Counted from the stretch's first letter, positions 1 to 12,590 are shown. The stretch is 64,000 bases of DNA from Nymphaea colorata (GCF_008831285.2 NC_045141.1:6465224-6529223), one strand, 5' to 3'. Made by a program: numbers and translations. Notes: a model not told the origin generated them from the letters alone.

Positions 1-2511
1 CGTATTTGAAATTTGCTAAAATTATTGATGGTTGCTAATGAACATGGCTATTTGAGAGTGTGCGGTTTGGCTGTCCATCTCATAAACTTACCATGAATTT
101 TTTCATTCTTATAATTTTAGAAAAAATTTTCTAGTATTTTGAATTGAGGATGGGCAAGACCCATGCATGCAAAGCAAAATACTATTGATATGACTGCTCT
201 CCAAGTCTCAACCTCGTAATTCATTATATACCAAAGATGAAAGGCCTCAAATTTGTATAATGTTTTGTGCCCATGCAGAAAAAAGAGACACAAGCCATCA
301 AACTCTCACAAACTTGCATGCACATGGCGCCATTAATCGAATTGAGAGGTACTTAGCTGCACTTTCCGCAAAAGAAGAATGAAACAGGTGATACTACAGT
401 TCATTTTCCAATGCAAATTCCCATCATATTCTGCTTTTCTGGACGTCTCCAAATTCTGAATATGCACAATCAATTGTAGTAGATGCAGGAAGTGGGACCA
501 GAAGAGGAAAACTGAGGCATCAGGCCTCTAAAGACTCCCCACATATGACTTTAAATGAAAAACAAAATTTTTGTACATATCAAATGGATCATTTTCAGTA
601 TACAATGTCAACCTTTTCAATATACATTGTCAGTGGACATGAGCCGGTGAACAAGATCAAATGGAGATGGTAATGCTCTGTCATGGACATTGGGAAGATT
701 GGAGCCAATGATCCAGGATCATTGTAAGGTTCACGCAAGAGATAGAGAAGCAAAAATAAATTTGCTTACAAATGCCAAATGTGGACCAGATGAACTAAAA
801 TACAAATCAGAATTTCAGCAAACATTTCATATGCATAAAAAGAAAACACCTTCTCAGCTTCAAAAATCATATGCACCAACCACCTCAAGCTTATAAGATA
901 CAATGGAATTAACATAAAAAAATATAAAAAAGGGAAATACGTGCCAATTTAAGTTTTAAATGTCCTTGTTGAAGAACTGATGGATTGAGATCTTGAACCA
1001 GATTCAACTTATTGTTTATGTGGAAGAAATGAAGAAGGTGAACACTACTTGTTCCTCATTATTTCATTTTCATTTACTGCAGTGGCTAAAACTTGCACCT
1101 CTAGGCTACCCGATACTATTTCCATAACTAAAATAAACAGGTATGAGAATAGCGGATCTCCCTAGGGAAGACCTGGTTTAAGATGCAACCGAGCTCCCTC
1201 CCTCCCACTGATGAGATGGTCTGAGGAAACCGACGTGACTAGTACCTTAAATTTGAGAGACCTGGCATTGGCTGAAACCCAAATGCCTCAGGGCCCCATT
1301 TGTTTTTGGTCCCCCGACTTAATACGCTGCTGCCATTTAAATGTAGTTTAAAACCCTCACTCACCAGAGAAAGTTGAGTGCGGTACGATGCAAAAGAGAA
1401 AAAGGTATTTTGGTAATTTTGAAAAAGAAATATTTTTCATTTTTTATTTTTATTTTATTTTTATTTGTATCATGTAAACTAAAGATATTTTGCACTAGTA
1501 TAACGCATATGACCAAATTTTCACGCTCACACCATCCATTGCCATAATTGTGACCCCTTCCTCGTCCTGGACGACCAGGAATTTGTTGTGGGCTGTAAAA
1601 AAAAGTGACATTAATTAACACGGATTTCAATTTCATGTACAAATAATCGCGAGAACGACCAATTTATATAAAAGCAATTGTTGTTTGATTGGCGCATGAG
1701 TTGTGTAAATTAATCACGAGAACAATGAATAATTTATCTATTTATTTACTTTTAATGAAATAATACTAATGACACATGGGTGAAATAATATATAACATAT
1801 ATTATTATATTTTAAATGTTACTAAGTTCATTATTAGCATAATTTTAGGGCTTGTTTGGTTTCAAATCTAGAATTTTTTTTCTTGCTTTTTACTTCAGAT
1901 TCTGTAAAAATGATGCTTTAATGTGTACGTGTATATCCATAAGATTGGTGTTAGTTTACTGTAGATATATCTCTTAATAATGAAATATTGAGCTAGTAAG
2001 TGGTCTGGTTTGTGTTCGGATCTACCTTAACGGAACTTGTCCTTGGACAGAATTTTTGAAAGTGCCCTTCCAGATCAAAACATTATTGGTGCGCTGGAAA
2101 ATATTCAACATTTACATGTAATCAAGTTGGATAATATTATAGTCAGGGGTTCAAGGCTTGCTCTTTGTTGCGGGTTCGGTCATATGACTAAATTATGCAC
2201 CAGGTGTGAGTTTGATTATGACAGCCATTAAGTTTTCTTTACCCAACTTGACTAAAAATTTGTTTCCTGGATACAGTAATATTGAGATTTTAATTTGCTG
2301 ACGCATTTTCTTCCCTAACTTTATATATAACAACAATTTAGTTTCGTTGTATGTTTTAAGGTAGATCAAAGGGTTCAGCCAAGATGACTAAATCATTTCA
2401 AACGCTCTCCTGCTTGTCTCACGTTTGCTGAAAACAGTTGCAAACTATTGACTCTTTCACATTCTCTCTACTTGGAGATGGAAAACATGACCAAAAAAAA
2501 AAATTGCAAGA
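1..2511. other. Spacer without a recognisable gene
   Basis: AT-rich DNA with only short chance frames. A 68-codon frame at 690-896 (+) has no motif that I recognise. A 64-codon frame at 2,037-2,231 (+) ends in a Cys/His cluster (CCGFGHMTKLC) that faintly resembles the zinc knuckle of LINE ORF1 or gag proteins, but the first Cys is not correctly spaced, so it is at best a transposon relic. Confidence 0.5.
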
Positions 2512-2740
2512 ACCAAATCAAACAAGGGGGGGGGAGAGAGAGAAAGGAGCCAATGAAATGCAAATTTGCATATTTAAAGAATAGATTAGTTACACGCATT
2601 TCAAACAATTTAATATGAATAAAAAAAGTTCAGCAGCATGATGTAGCAATACTACAGATCATCTCCTATCGTCTAACCTTTTCCCAAGACAGTCCTTTAA
2701 ATGCTGCGGCAGATGGAGTGCAGGACATGATCTGTAAATT
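2512..2740 (-). repeat. Duplicated 3' flank of the NLR copies
   Basis: A GA-rich stretch, then an AT-rich stretch, then the NLR C-terminal codons. The same order recurs at about 13,425-13,600. The shared 3' flank shows that the two NLR copies arose from one duplicated segment and not by separate retroposition. Confidence 0.6.
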
Positions 2741-4450
2741 GTCAAATCTTCAAGCTTGGGAGGCAGGCAATCTGTTGCTTTGCATCCGTAGGACATGTTC
2801 CTGGTGCATCATTTTGTTGGGGAGTAACATCATTGACGTCCGTTAGAGACTTGAGATTGGGGAAGTCAGATAACCGTCTCAGTTGCCAGAGGCATTGCCA
2901 GTGGCCTCCCAAACTGATGTCCTCATTAAAACCTTGTAGGTGCAATTCCTCCAGTGGGGAGAGAGCCCACACCCATTTAGGCACCCTTCCCCATTTGAGC
3001 TCTTCAACCCTCGAGTCTATCAAAGTCAGATCCTTGAGGGAGGGTAGAAATGTTGATAGCTGATCTGATGGCAATGACAGCGTTGATTCCATAGCTGCCC
3101 CATCCAAGAGCATCAGATTGAGGTTGGGCAGGTGCTAAAGCAAGTTCTACTCCAATCTTGCATTTGGGCAATTCAACACTGTCAGGGCACGGAGCCGAGT
3201 CGCTTGACCGTCATGCCCCGGCAGCTCGGATAGAACATAAATCAAGCCTTCTGTCTGCATCTTTGGACGGTTCTGAAATTCCACCTCTCTTAAGCATGCA
3301 TAAAAGTTTCTGTTGCTAATTCCCTTGATCCAGCTGCTGGCCATCCTTCTCAGTTGGGCAAATTCCATGCTCTCAGATCCTCAAGTGAAGGAAGGTGAGC
3401 AGGGAGCTGCTTCAGAGTGTTCAGGTTAGACAACCACAGCCTCTTTCAATCTGGCATGTGTACATCAACTACTTGCTCTAACCTCTCACAATATCTCACC
3501 TCCAACCACTCCAAGGCAGGCATGTTAGCGAGAGTCTTTAACTTATAACATCCACACACATCCAACCACTTGAGAGCAGGCATGCCATGAGATAATTGCT
3601 CTAGGCTGCCACATCCTTCCACCTGCAACCAGTCCAAGTTGGGGAAGTCACCAATCGTGTTGAGTCCATCATATCTCCGATTTCCAAGGACTTTAGCATA
3701 GGCATGCTCGGCAATTCACACGGTGTAGGGCAGGTGTTGACCTCCAACTTCTCCAATGATTTAATTCCTACCACTGTTGCCCACAATGGGAAACATTGCA
3801 GCCGTAATGTCTGCAGCTCCACATAGTTGGTGTCCAAATACCACACAGGCCTTTCACCTTTATAATCGCAAATTGCCAAGCTCTCTATGCCATGTGGAGG
3901 TTCCAAAGCCTCCAGCAAACCCTTCAGTTCCGAAGCACTGCCCACTATGTCATTTTTTCCCACCTTGAAGTCTAATTCCACACCAATTAGCTCGTGCTTC
4001 TCATTAAGATGTGCGTCTTTTGCATCAATTACTTTCACCCTTCCCCCTTCCAAATGTTCTACTGACAAGTACCCCTTTAGTTTGTTCAAGTCTTTCAGTT
4101 CCCTAATATTGCATCCCCTTATGTCCCCTTTGCCATCACATACAAGAAACCTTTTTAAGGTCCGTAAATTGGTAAGCTTCCCCAAGCCTTTGCTATAAAA
4201 AGTTTCCCAAACCTTCGGCTATAAAAATTCAAACGCATTGCATGTTCAAGCTCAAGATACCTCTAGTTGCAGAGTTCTCCCATTTCGTTGGGCAGCTCCT
4301 CAATTTTACTATGATTTAAATTCAATGTTTGCAGGTTCTAGAGCCTACCGATTGAATTGGGCAACTGTCTCACATCAGAAAGGCTAAGATCAAGATATTT
4401 TAGAAGTGAAAGGTTTTGAATGGGAGTTTGGTAGCTAATGTATCTGACAT
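2659..4450 (-). pseudogene. NLR pseudogene copy A: LRR region only
   Basis: This is the LRR half of a CC-NBS-LRR immune receptor, read on the minus strand in several frames. The start of the LRR (4,450-4,190) still shows the pattern LPNSIGRL-x-NLQTLN and LPNEMGELCN. The frame at 4,185-3,601 begins MGKLTNLRTLKRFLV and contains the linker typical of RGA-type NLRs (NIRELKDLNKLKGYLSVEHL, then LEALEPPHGIESLAI). LRRs continue at 3,637-3,446, 3,368-3,147 and 3,113-2,742. The end carries CPALHLPQ-x-LKDCLGKRLDDRR and a TGA at 2,659-2,661. At least four frame changes separate the pieces, and no CC or NB-ARC sequence lies upstream. It is non-functional as read. The order and wording of its repeats match copy B at 13.5-14.9 kb. 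Confidence 0.85.
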
Positions 4451-4992
4451 TTCATCAAGTGGCTTTAATATAAAAAGTCATCCAGCCCTTGGCTTCAATC
4501 AAATTTCTGCATATTTTGTCCTGTCTGTGCCTGCCATTCAAATGAATTTTCCCTTCAGTAGTGGTGTGACCCGTTTCCCTCTTCAATCTGGTGAAATACG
4601 TTTATAATAATATGGCACATAGGAAAATACTCAATCACACATTTTTTTACTAAGTTATGCTAAAGAAGAAGTCAAATTATTTAATTTACTAGCAGTTAAA
4701 TAAATCTGATGGTAAGAATCCCCAACCGAAGCCTTCTACATCTCTTAGAGTTCCTCTTTTCAGGTTTGTCAGATTTCGTGTTAATGCTCTTGTTTATCTG
4801 ATTTTGTAAATTTTGCATATTCAATCTTCAACTCACATTTATTTTGATATTGAATGTGACCAAATGCTGCTGCAAACAATTTGCTGGACTTTAGAGTCAA
4901 ATTTGGGCTCGGTCACAAAAGTAAATATTGAATCCATTAATCCAGATCCAAACTTTGTCATAATGTTATGATCGGCATAAAGTCACATGAGA

Positions 4993-5003
4993 GTGTGTGT
5001 GTG

Positions 5004-5083
<80 letters not shown>
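4993..5083. repeat. Compound (GT)n(TA)n(GA)n microsatellite
   Basis: A short GT run, then about 50 bases of TA, then about 25 bases of GA, all uninterrupted. Confidence 0.95.
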
Positions 5084-5299
5084 TGAGCATAATATTAGCA
5101 AAAGCATTTGGCTAAGGATGGTAGAACCAAAGCAGCAATTACTTGTGTCTGAATCCAACGTTCAAACCAGTTTTTTTTAAATTAACCGTTCACATATTAT
5201 CTTAAAAATAATTTGGTAGGTGAACCAAGCTAATAATTGAGATGAAAATAAGTCTGAAACCATTTTCTCCATGCCTAATGTTATTAAGATTTTCCTTGA

Positions 5300-5300
5300 G

Positions 5301-5330
<30 letters not shown>
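5300..5330. repeat. (TA)n microsatellite
   Basis: About 30 bases of pure TA dinucleotide. Confidence 0.9.
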
Positions 5331-5335
<5 letters not shown>

Positions 5336-6235
5336 TATGACAATTATTGAACGTGGATTGAATTTCATGACCCACATTTTTTGGTAAACTTAGAGCAATT
5401 AAAACTGCTAGTTTTAAATTTTCGTGTATCCAGTTTCTCTCTATTTTTTTTTTCCAAACCTATAAATTTGTACCTTTGGAGTTCAAATGTGAAGGAAAAA
5501 TTTAAAAATCCGACTGGAATCTGGGTTACCACAGTGGCAGTGGCGAACAGCCATAAATAGTAGAGTGCTCCATGGATTTGGTACTCCATCAAGTTGTTCT
5601 ACCATTGCAATTTCATGACCACACTGTTTATGTAAGAACAGTATATTATGGTTGTTAGTACAATTTAATGGTCTGCCCCCTTCTTTAATTTCTAGTTGCT
5701 GAATTTATAAGAAAGAATAAACCCGTCGGTTGGCATTAGAAGTACAACTTGCCCATTGCTTAATTTGGACTATGGTGAGCCCATGTGCTCTACAAGCTGG
5801 CAAGGTATATGGCCCAATCCCTATCTTCTACGGTCACGTACAAAAACACCCAGTTTCAACCACATCTTACCCAAATAAAGAAATGTTTCTTTATTCCTCA
5901 GCAATCACTTCCCAATCAACTCAGCTTCAGCAGAAATACTGTTTTTCGCTTTACCAAACATGAACATATTTCTTGAAAATCCATAGGCACCAAATGACTG
6001 TGGAAAGTAACTTTCCAACACTTGTTACCAGCCTCGCTTAACACTGTTGTTCTTAGCTACCATTGTCAACAACATTACTGCTAGAAAACATCATTACTGC
6101 TAGAGAGCAAGAAACCGAAAAAAGTGATCTGCATCTTCCTCTTGTCATTTATACATGAAGAACCACTGCACTTCAATCTATCTAAAGTAGGGAATGAGAA
6201 TCTGCCTACATAAGCAATATACACAAACTTATTTG

Positions 6236-6940
6236 TTCTCTCTTTTATGAATCTCCCTGTTTCTCTCACCTCTTTCAATTTCTCTCATAAAATCTCTCTT
6301 TTTATTTCTCTTCGGTTTATCTCTCACCTTTAAATATCTTCTCTTTTGCCTGAAAATCACTTTCTCTTCGTTTCTCTTGAATTTATTTCTTTTCTGAGTC
6401 ACTCTCTCTCTCGCTGTCTCTCTTCAATTTTCTCTCTTAAAATCTCTTTATCTTTCTTTCGTTAATCTCTCCCTCTCTCTCTTCTGGTTGTATCTTAAAA
6501 TCTCTCATTTCTCTGTCAATCTCTCTCTCTCTCTCTCTCCCCCATTGTTGTCTCCCTTTCTTTCTCTGCCTCCCTTTCATTTCTTTTTTACGATCTCTTT
6601 TTCTATCTCTTTGATCTCACTCTCGGCAATTTCTCTCTTAAAACATCATTTTCTCTTACTGTTATTAATCTCTCTATTTGATTTCTCCCTCTGTACCTTC
6701 CCTTCTCTTTCTCTATGATTTTCTATGAAAATTTTCGTCTATTATTAATCTCTTTCTGTCTATCCTAGATTTGCCTCTCTCTCTCTCTCTCTGTGTCTCC
6801 CTCCCTCCCCCCCTCTCTCTCTCTCTTGGCTTGTCTGTCTCTTTTAACATTATAAATAAGGTTGAACTACTATATAACTTTTATTATGAATAAGGTTGAT
6901 CTTTGCTGGCTCTCTCTCTCTCTCTCTCTATACATAAATG
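6236..6940 (+). repeat. Pyrimidine-rich degenerate repeat tract
   Basis: About 700 bases built from variants of TCTCTCTTTTTCTTTC with AATCTCTC and TTAAAATCTC interruptions. Similar tracts lie at 8,820-9,170, 55,780-56,030 and 56,195-56,285. No coding sense: the frame at 6,488-6,718 is only Ser/Leu/Phe-rich low complexity. Confidence 0.8.
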
Positions 6941-7685
6941 CAACATTGATCCATGACTGCTGCTAAATAAATCCAGAAGAAAACCTCAACCCCAATCTTC
7001 TACGTCACCTGGATTTGTACTTCACTGACAATTAAGAAGGAAAAAAAAAAGAAATTAGAGGCAAGTGCGCTCATGCAGGGGTAAGCTAATAAAATAAGAA
7101 TGATATTAAAGTAAAGATGAAAAAACTTCCTAAATCACATCCTAACTAGTGTAACATGGGCCAGATATATGTTGCCCGCAGTGCACGTGATCACTTAATA
7201 CCATTCAGTCATTTAGATCCCAATCCAGTAATCAAAAACATATTGATAGTCTTTTTTTTCCAGACTGTGATTCATTTTTTTAAATAGAAATTATTTGTTT
7301 TAATATTGTTTGCAGTAATTATTTTTCTTGCTTTAAAATATTAAAAAAACAAATACAATAATTGAAAAACTTGTCAGAGTTATAGAAGAAATTAGGCAGT
7401 GCTGAGAATAATGTGAGAAGGCAAATCAGATTGTTGACTGTCCTTACGTCTCTTAGTTGTCCAATATGTAGTTTCTAGGTAGAATATTTCTTGCTTTCTT
7501 CTTATTCTTCTCCTTCAACAGAATCTGATTAGTCAAATTTCAATTTAATTTCGCAAAGTAGAGAAACTAAATGGCATTTCATGTCCGCCTGTGATAATTC
7601 TATAAAATTCATGACCATGGCAATTTACTCTACCATCTCCTAGAGAGGAAGCCTGAGCAATACTATACCATAGTATAGTATTTGG
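6940..7685. repeat. Duplicated NLR 5'-flank segment, copy 1
   Basis: Colinear with 18,030-18,790 and 20,550-21,240. Shared landmarks in order are AATTAAGAA..., AGTGC..CTCA..CAGGGGTA, TTTAGATCCC..AATC, AACAAATTGATAGT-like, GACTGTGATTCATTTTTTT, TCTTATTCATCTAATATGTAGTTT-like and GAACCTGATTAG-like phrases. It is non-coding. In the duplicated unit it belongs upstream of an NLR. Confidence 0.65.
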
Positions 7686-7689
7686 TCAG

Positions 7690-8007
7690 CCAGACACTGT
7701 CAGGCCGTACCTAAAAAGACAGGTTATGCACAGGACCTGGCCAAGCCTAGCTTGGTATGGGTAGGCTAGGTCGCACCAGGCTGTACCGGCGGCCACAACG
7801 CAAGCCTGGCTTAACCAGGTATGGCCCCAGCCGGCCTGGCTCAACAGGTCTTGCCTCCTTAGGATATGCCAGTGGCCGGCCTGTTTCTGGCCAGGCCATT
7901 CTAGGCCTGTCTGCGGCTAGCCAAGCTACGCCTGCAGCTAGGCTTACAGCCAGACAAAACAAGCCATGTGGCTGGCCTGAAGCACATTTTTAGGTCTGTT
8001 GTCTGCC
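7690..8007. mobile_element. GC-rich GGCC-repeat block, possible hAT-type subterminal repeats
   Basis: A sharply GC-richer island with many AGGCCTGGC and GCCGGCCTG words in both orientations. Such dense GGCC-type words occur in the subterminal regions of plant hAT-family elements. I could not place the terminal inverted repeats or an 8-bp target duplication, so the class is a guess. The frames on both strands (7,747-7,993) are products of the repeat. Confidence 0.3.
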
Positions 8008-8327
8008 ACTCAGCTAGACCTAGCTTGCTGGGTGCTTGGGAATAGCTTGCCCTTGGCACAGTCAAACTCTCGTTCAATTTTTTGAACAATTTTAACCTTA
8101 TTAGGGAATTATGTAATTTGAAGCTAATAATAACTAATTAATAACTAATTATACTTAAAAAAAAAAGCTAACTCAGCCAGGCCTAGCTTGCTGGGTGCTT
8201 GGGAATAGCTTGCCCTTGGCACAGTCAAACTCTCGCTCAATTTTTTGAACAATTTTAACCTTATTAGGGAATTATGTAATTTGAAGCTAATAATAACTAA
8301 TTAATAACTAATTATACTTAAAAAAAG
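8008..8327. repeat. Tandem duplication, 163-bp unit, two copies
   Basis: Copy 1 starts at about 8,008 and copy 2 at 8,171. Both run from ACTCAGC..G-CCTAGCTTGCTGG through TTTTTTGAACAATTTTAACC to an A-rich end and are nearly identical. The high identity says the duplication is younger than most sequence around it. Confidence 0.9.
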
Positions 8328-9319
8328 ACTAAAATGCCATTCGGTCTTTTTCATCTATAAATAATCATTGTTTCTACCTTCTAATACATCATCAACCCCT
8401 TGGAGCCCTCTCTCTTTGTAAATACTTTTTCATTTCTACCTTCTAATATGCCTGACAACCCCTTGAAGTCTTCCCTCTCCTACTCCAAACTTTCTTCTTA
8501 TCATCTTTTCACTTTAATATCTCTCTTCAGTGCTTCCTCATTTTCAATCTTGCAGTATTTCTTCTTCTTCAATTTTTATAATCGAGGAGCTCATGAAAGG
8601 CTCTTGTCTACTTTCTTCAACTCATTGGAGTCCTCATTTGATGACCTTATTTGGTAGTGGAAGCAAAGAAGTGATTTATTCTTCGACTTTATCAAGGTAT
8701 GTTGATCTTTTCTATTTTTTTTACTTTTTGATTTCATGTCAAGCCAATTAATCCATAGAGATGGATTCGGAGAGAGAAGGATTTTTCTTAAAGCTATGGG
8801 AGTATGAACAATGCAAGTTTGTCTTTTTAATTCTTTCTCTATTTTCTTAAAAATCTGTCTTTTCAACTATCTCTTTTTTTTTAAACTATCTCTATTTTTT
8901 AATTCTCTCTCTTTCAAATATCTTTCTCTCTCCCACTCTTTCTTTTAGGTTGCTCTCTCTTTAACCTCTCCAATTTTTACTTTCCTCTTCATTTTGCTCT
9001 TTCTTTCAATCTCTATCTTTTCCTTTTTTGAACTTCCCTTTCTCACTCTTTTTACTTCTTTCTTTGTTTTTTTTTTGTTCTCCCTCTTCTTTAACTAATC
9101 TCTCATTTTTTTTCTTGTTTTCGTCTCTCTTTTATTAATCTCTCTTGTTAATGTCTCTCTTTAAATCTTTCTCTTTTGGAGTGATTACTATACTTTAAGC
9201 TCCTTGCTTAAATCCAAAGATATGTTGACAAGAAAGGGTGTGATGTAAATGGAGACATGGCTACTGATGAACATTACACATGCCATTTTATATTGAGCAA
9301 ATATTAAGATAAGTTGGAC
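8328..9319. other. Spacer with TATA-like motif and pyrimidine-rich tract
   Basis: CTATAAATAA at about 8,354 resembles a TATA box, but no convincing frame follows: the 85-codon frame at 8,400 is low complexity. From 8,820 to 9,170 it becomes the same TCTCTC/TTTCTTT repeat as at 6.2-6.9 kb. Confidence 0.4.
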
Positions 9320-9879
9320 CGATAACCTATTGTACAATAAGAGGTCCTGTGCGCCCAAATTTAAATATGGAGCAGATATTTGAATCTTGTGGGATCCACT
9401 CCCACCAAAAAAAAAAATGGACGGCTAGAAGGAAACCCATCAGTAAAAATTCGGTTGACGAGTTAACGACGGTGACAATGAAGAGCGTCATGTTGATTGA
9501 TGACATGTCCATAGGCATCAGTAAAGACTAGATATTTACCAACTATTATGGGAACCATCAGTATTGAAATGAGTATCACTAACGTCCAATGAGAACCATC
9601 ATTGCTTATTGAATCACTAATGTTCGATTCCGCTGTCACTAATGGTGGGTCTTCCCTTAAACGTGTAGACAACCCATTGTTTACTGAGTTATCTTGAGCA
9701 CATCAATAAATATACAACTTTTACGAACCGTGTATCAATGCCATCAGTATTTATCTAGGTGACGTTGTTTCTTCTGTCAGCGTATGTTTAAAAGCTTGCT
9801 CACAGTTTCTCATGATATATCTTCCTTTATGACTGATGGTTTTTCGTCTTCCATCAATGAACACTTATCCTTATTTTTC

Positions 9880-10045
9880 TGTTGCAACAGGGCGAATCCA
9901 AGGGAGAGCCACAGCAAAAAAAAAAAAATACATGTAAATTTTAGAAAATTTCACTTGTCCTATATAAAAATTTTGGAAAAGTCAAAATTTAGAACTTTAC
10001 TTCGACCCCCTTCATGAAAAAAATTTTGGTTCCGCCCCCTGGTTG
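9880..10045. repeat. Short interspersed repeat with GGAGCCA...TTCCGCCCCC ends
   Basis: A segment beginning near GGGAGAGCCAC and ending in TTTGGTTCCGCCCCCTGG, with AAAATTTT blocks inside. The same style (a GGTGAAGCCAG-type opening, A/T blocks, then a GGCCC/CCCCT-rich end) is seen at about 57,725-57,930 and 58,690-58,890. Its class is unknown. Confidence 0.35.
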
Positions 10046-10168
10046 CAATCCCCTTTCGATTTTCCTCTCTTTGTCATCCACAGCTTCCCCCAAATCTGTG
10101 TTGCTTGCCACTAACAACCATTGAACCTACCTTTATCAGCCACGGTTGACCACCATTGAATACTAAGT

Positions 10169-10440
10169 GTGAAACCTTCACAATTTCCTACTGGAAGCAC
10201 AAGCAAGAATCAACTCGAAGCACAAAATACAGCATTAAGAAAACAAGTCAATACTATACAAGAAACACTAGTTGTACTTGATGAAAAATGTGCACGATAT
10301 GATGAAGTTAAATTAAAGTGTCTGAGCTGGAGACAACTTGTGTTAAGGTCCCCAAGGTAGATACTAAACGTACAAAGGTAGATATGCTCATAGATAGTGT
10401 AAATCAAATTATAGCTTCACTTGTGGGATCATTCGGTTAA
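10169..10440 (+). pseudogene. Coiled-coil tail scrap inside the transposon relic
   Basis: A frame opens at 10,169. Its middle (SKNQLEAQNTALRKQVNTIQ) has the heptad spacing of a coiled coil. It changes frame near 10,340 and a further in-frame stretch runs to a TAA at about 10,440. Plant En/Spm-type transposase genes often end in such a coiled coil, which would fit the flanking repeats, but no transposase domain is left. The assignment is an inference from context. Confidence 0.25.
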
Positions 10441-11400
10441 GTTTCAAATATATTTTCTATTAAAATCATGCATACCATTTCTTGTAACATATTTTACTTG
10501 TTCTATGCAACTTTGCCGCCTGATTTACGCCATTGATAAGTATAGATGAAATTTGAAGTCTAGATTATTGGACTTCGTTTCATGTTTTGAATATTATTAC
10601 CAACACCATTGGAATATCTAAGATGGGCTACATGTATCAAAAAATTTGTTAGACTTATTCATACATATGTACTTGTTATTAAGGATAATATCCATTCATT
10701 TGTCTGTTAATCAATAATATGTTCTGTATAATACATTGATTGCATTTTGTTCTGTTATTGATATCGTGCAAGGTTTTTTTGTATTCCTATTTTCCAGGTT
10801 GTACATGATATAGTATAATATAAAACATATTACAACCTTTTACTGACAGGTATCTCACATCAGTAAAAGTGCAATCTAGCGTCCATAAAATAGCTATTAC
10901 TGACAGGAAGCAATTGTCAATATTAAATATTAATTTTTTCTGGTGGGTATTTCCGTTAGTAAAAAGTGCACTGACGGCAGCCAGTCGTTACTATATCTGG
11001 TACACTGTAGTGACGGCTGCGGGTGTGTCAGTAAATCCTCAGCAATACAAGATGGCCACGATTTTCAGTGTAAGTGCACAAATGACTGACTGATGTAAGC
11101 AAGCATCGCTACCCCATGCAATACACTAACAGCAACAGCCATTAGTATAATTCGACATCTACTAACGGTCTAGTGGACCCCGTCATTGAAATATTTAGTA
11201 GCACAATCTACACTCATGGATCCTGACGTCCATCAATAAAAGTATTAATGGTGGTCTAGACATTTTTAACTGACGTTTTTTAAATGTCAATAATGTTTTC
11301 TTTTTGATGATCCAAGCCTTAGGATGCCAATAAATTGGATTTGGACCATATGTATCGTTTTATAATGTCCAGTTACCGATGCAAACTGACCAGCAGTAGG

Positions 11401-11865
11401 CTCCCATGTTTTATTAAGAAGGGATGAAATTGGAAACTATACACAAACTATAAATGTCCTATTTATTGGATATGGTCCACCTATTTCAAAACGAATTCAA
11501 ATGTGGCAACATTTCAATCTAACTTTTGTATTCATAATCTGAATTTTATATGAATTTGACTTTTTAATTAGCATTCTATATACAAATCCAGCTTCTAAAT
11601 AAACAACTAATCATTTCAAACCACAGTAGTTAATATTTTAAGAATCGACTTCCAAAATACATGGATATCGGATAGACATTTGTTTAAAATTGAACATAAA
11701 TTTAAATCAAATCAAATATTGACTGACTCAAAAAACTCAAGCTGGAGCTCAACTTGACGATACAACATCGAGCTCGAACCCAACTTATTTAGCTTGCTTA
11801 TGCTAAATATGTACTGTTTCTTTTAACTCGTTTAGTTAGTACTCGTTTAACATGATGTCCCCATG
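11401..11865. other. Spacer with GAGCTCGA-type words
   Basis: No gene. Around 11,730-11,850 there are words such as CTCAAGCTGGAGCTCAACTTGA and GAGCTCGAACC that recur in plant hAT-type miniature elements. No ends were found. Confidence 0.3.
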
Positions 11866-12590
11866 ATTGGGCTTAGGATCAGGATGGCTGGGACTCATAC
11901 AAATCTAGTTCAGCTGTTGTTTTTCAACAGACTCTGTTTGACAGAACCATGAGCTCAGTACTAAGTGTGAAAGGTCTCTCTAACAATAGCAACAAATTAA
12001 GATCAAGTGGCACTAGCCAGGCAAGGTTGGTTCAGACCAATTACATGGCCAGGCTAGGTTTTCTAGCTAGTCTTTCTAGCAATTTGCTTTCATGTTGGCT
12101 TTCTTGATTTCATACACATAAAGCTGCAGTTGAGGGTTTAAAAGAAGAAATCCAACATTTTTCGCACAGTGGTAAAAATGTACAGTTCATTAAGTACCTC
12201 GGTTGTTGCTGTGGCTTATATATATATATAATATATATGTGTGTGTGTGTGTGTGTGTCTGTATAACAGTAGAACTCGACCCCATTTGCAATCTGCTTGC
12301 CGACAGAAGGACAGCAAGTTGTAGAAATTAAAGGAAAATAAGAGAGGAAAGCTTCAGCTTTGGAAGCTTTTTTGATCAGTGTGTGAAGGGTGTGGAATAG
12401 TTGGGTCTGATTTTAACCCAGATGTTTATCTTGAACAAATTTAAGTGTTTTTTCTTTTTGACGAAAATAAAGTTCATGCAATGCACGGGATTGTTTGCCA
12501 ATTATGTATTGTGGTCCATACGCTGTCTACAAACTACAAAGTCTATTTTTTTCTTTTCATTTTTGCTTGGATCTTGATGGCTGGGGCGAG
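11866..12590. repeat. Duplicated NLR 5'-flank segment, extra copy
   Basis: Colinear with 17,325-18,270. The GATCAGGATG..TGGG, TTCAGCTGTTGT, CAACAGACTCTGTTTGACAG, AGATCAAGTGGCACTAGCC, TTGAGGGTTTAAAA, TA/GT microsatellite and AAAGCTTCAGCTTTGGA landmarks come in the same order. No NLR N-terminus is left beside it. Confidence 0.7.

Larger units (their letters stand above)
4451..6235. other. Spacer upstream of NLR copy A
   Basis: No gene seen. Around 4,695-4,830 and 5,730-5,840 there are phrases resembling the 5' flank of NLR copy B (the CTCTACAAGCTGGCAAGG phrase at 5,787 matches 16,990), so this is probably decayed duplicated flank. Two TA microsatellites are present. Confidence 0.5.
9320..11400. 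mobile_element. DNA-transposon relic with subterminal TCAGTAA/TGACGG repeats (CACTA-like)
   Basis: Two clusters (9,440-9,800 and 10,830-11,300) carry many short words of the forms ATCAGTA(A), TGACGG, CACTAA and their complements in both orientations. Such dense short subterminal repeats are typical of plant CACTA (En/Spm) elements. A coiled-coil-like coding scrap lies between them. I could not find CACTA ends or the 3-bp target duplication, so the limits are approximate. Confidence 0.35.

Noticed and set aside
1213-1250. Hammerhead-ribozyme-like words CTGATGAG ... GGAAACCGACG
   Set aside because: The eleven bases between the CTGATGA and GAAAC cores cannot form the required stem II, and no matching stem I/III was found.
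2037-2231. 64-codon frame with a Cys/His cluster
   Set aside because: The zinc-knuckle spacing is wrong (CC in place of CxxC) and there is no neighbouring RT or endonuclease sequence.
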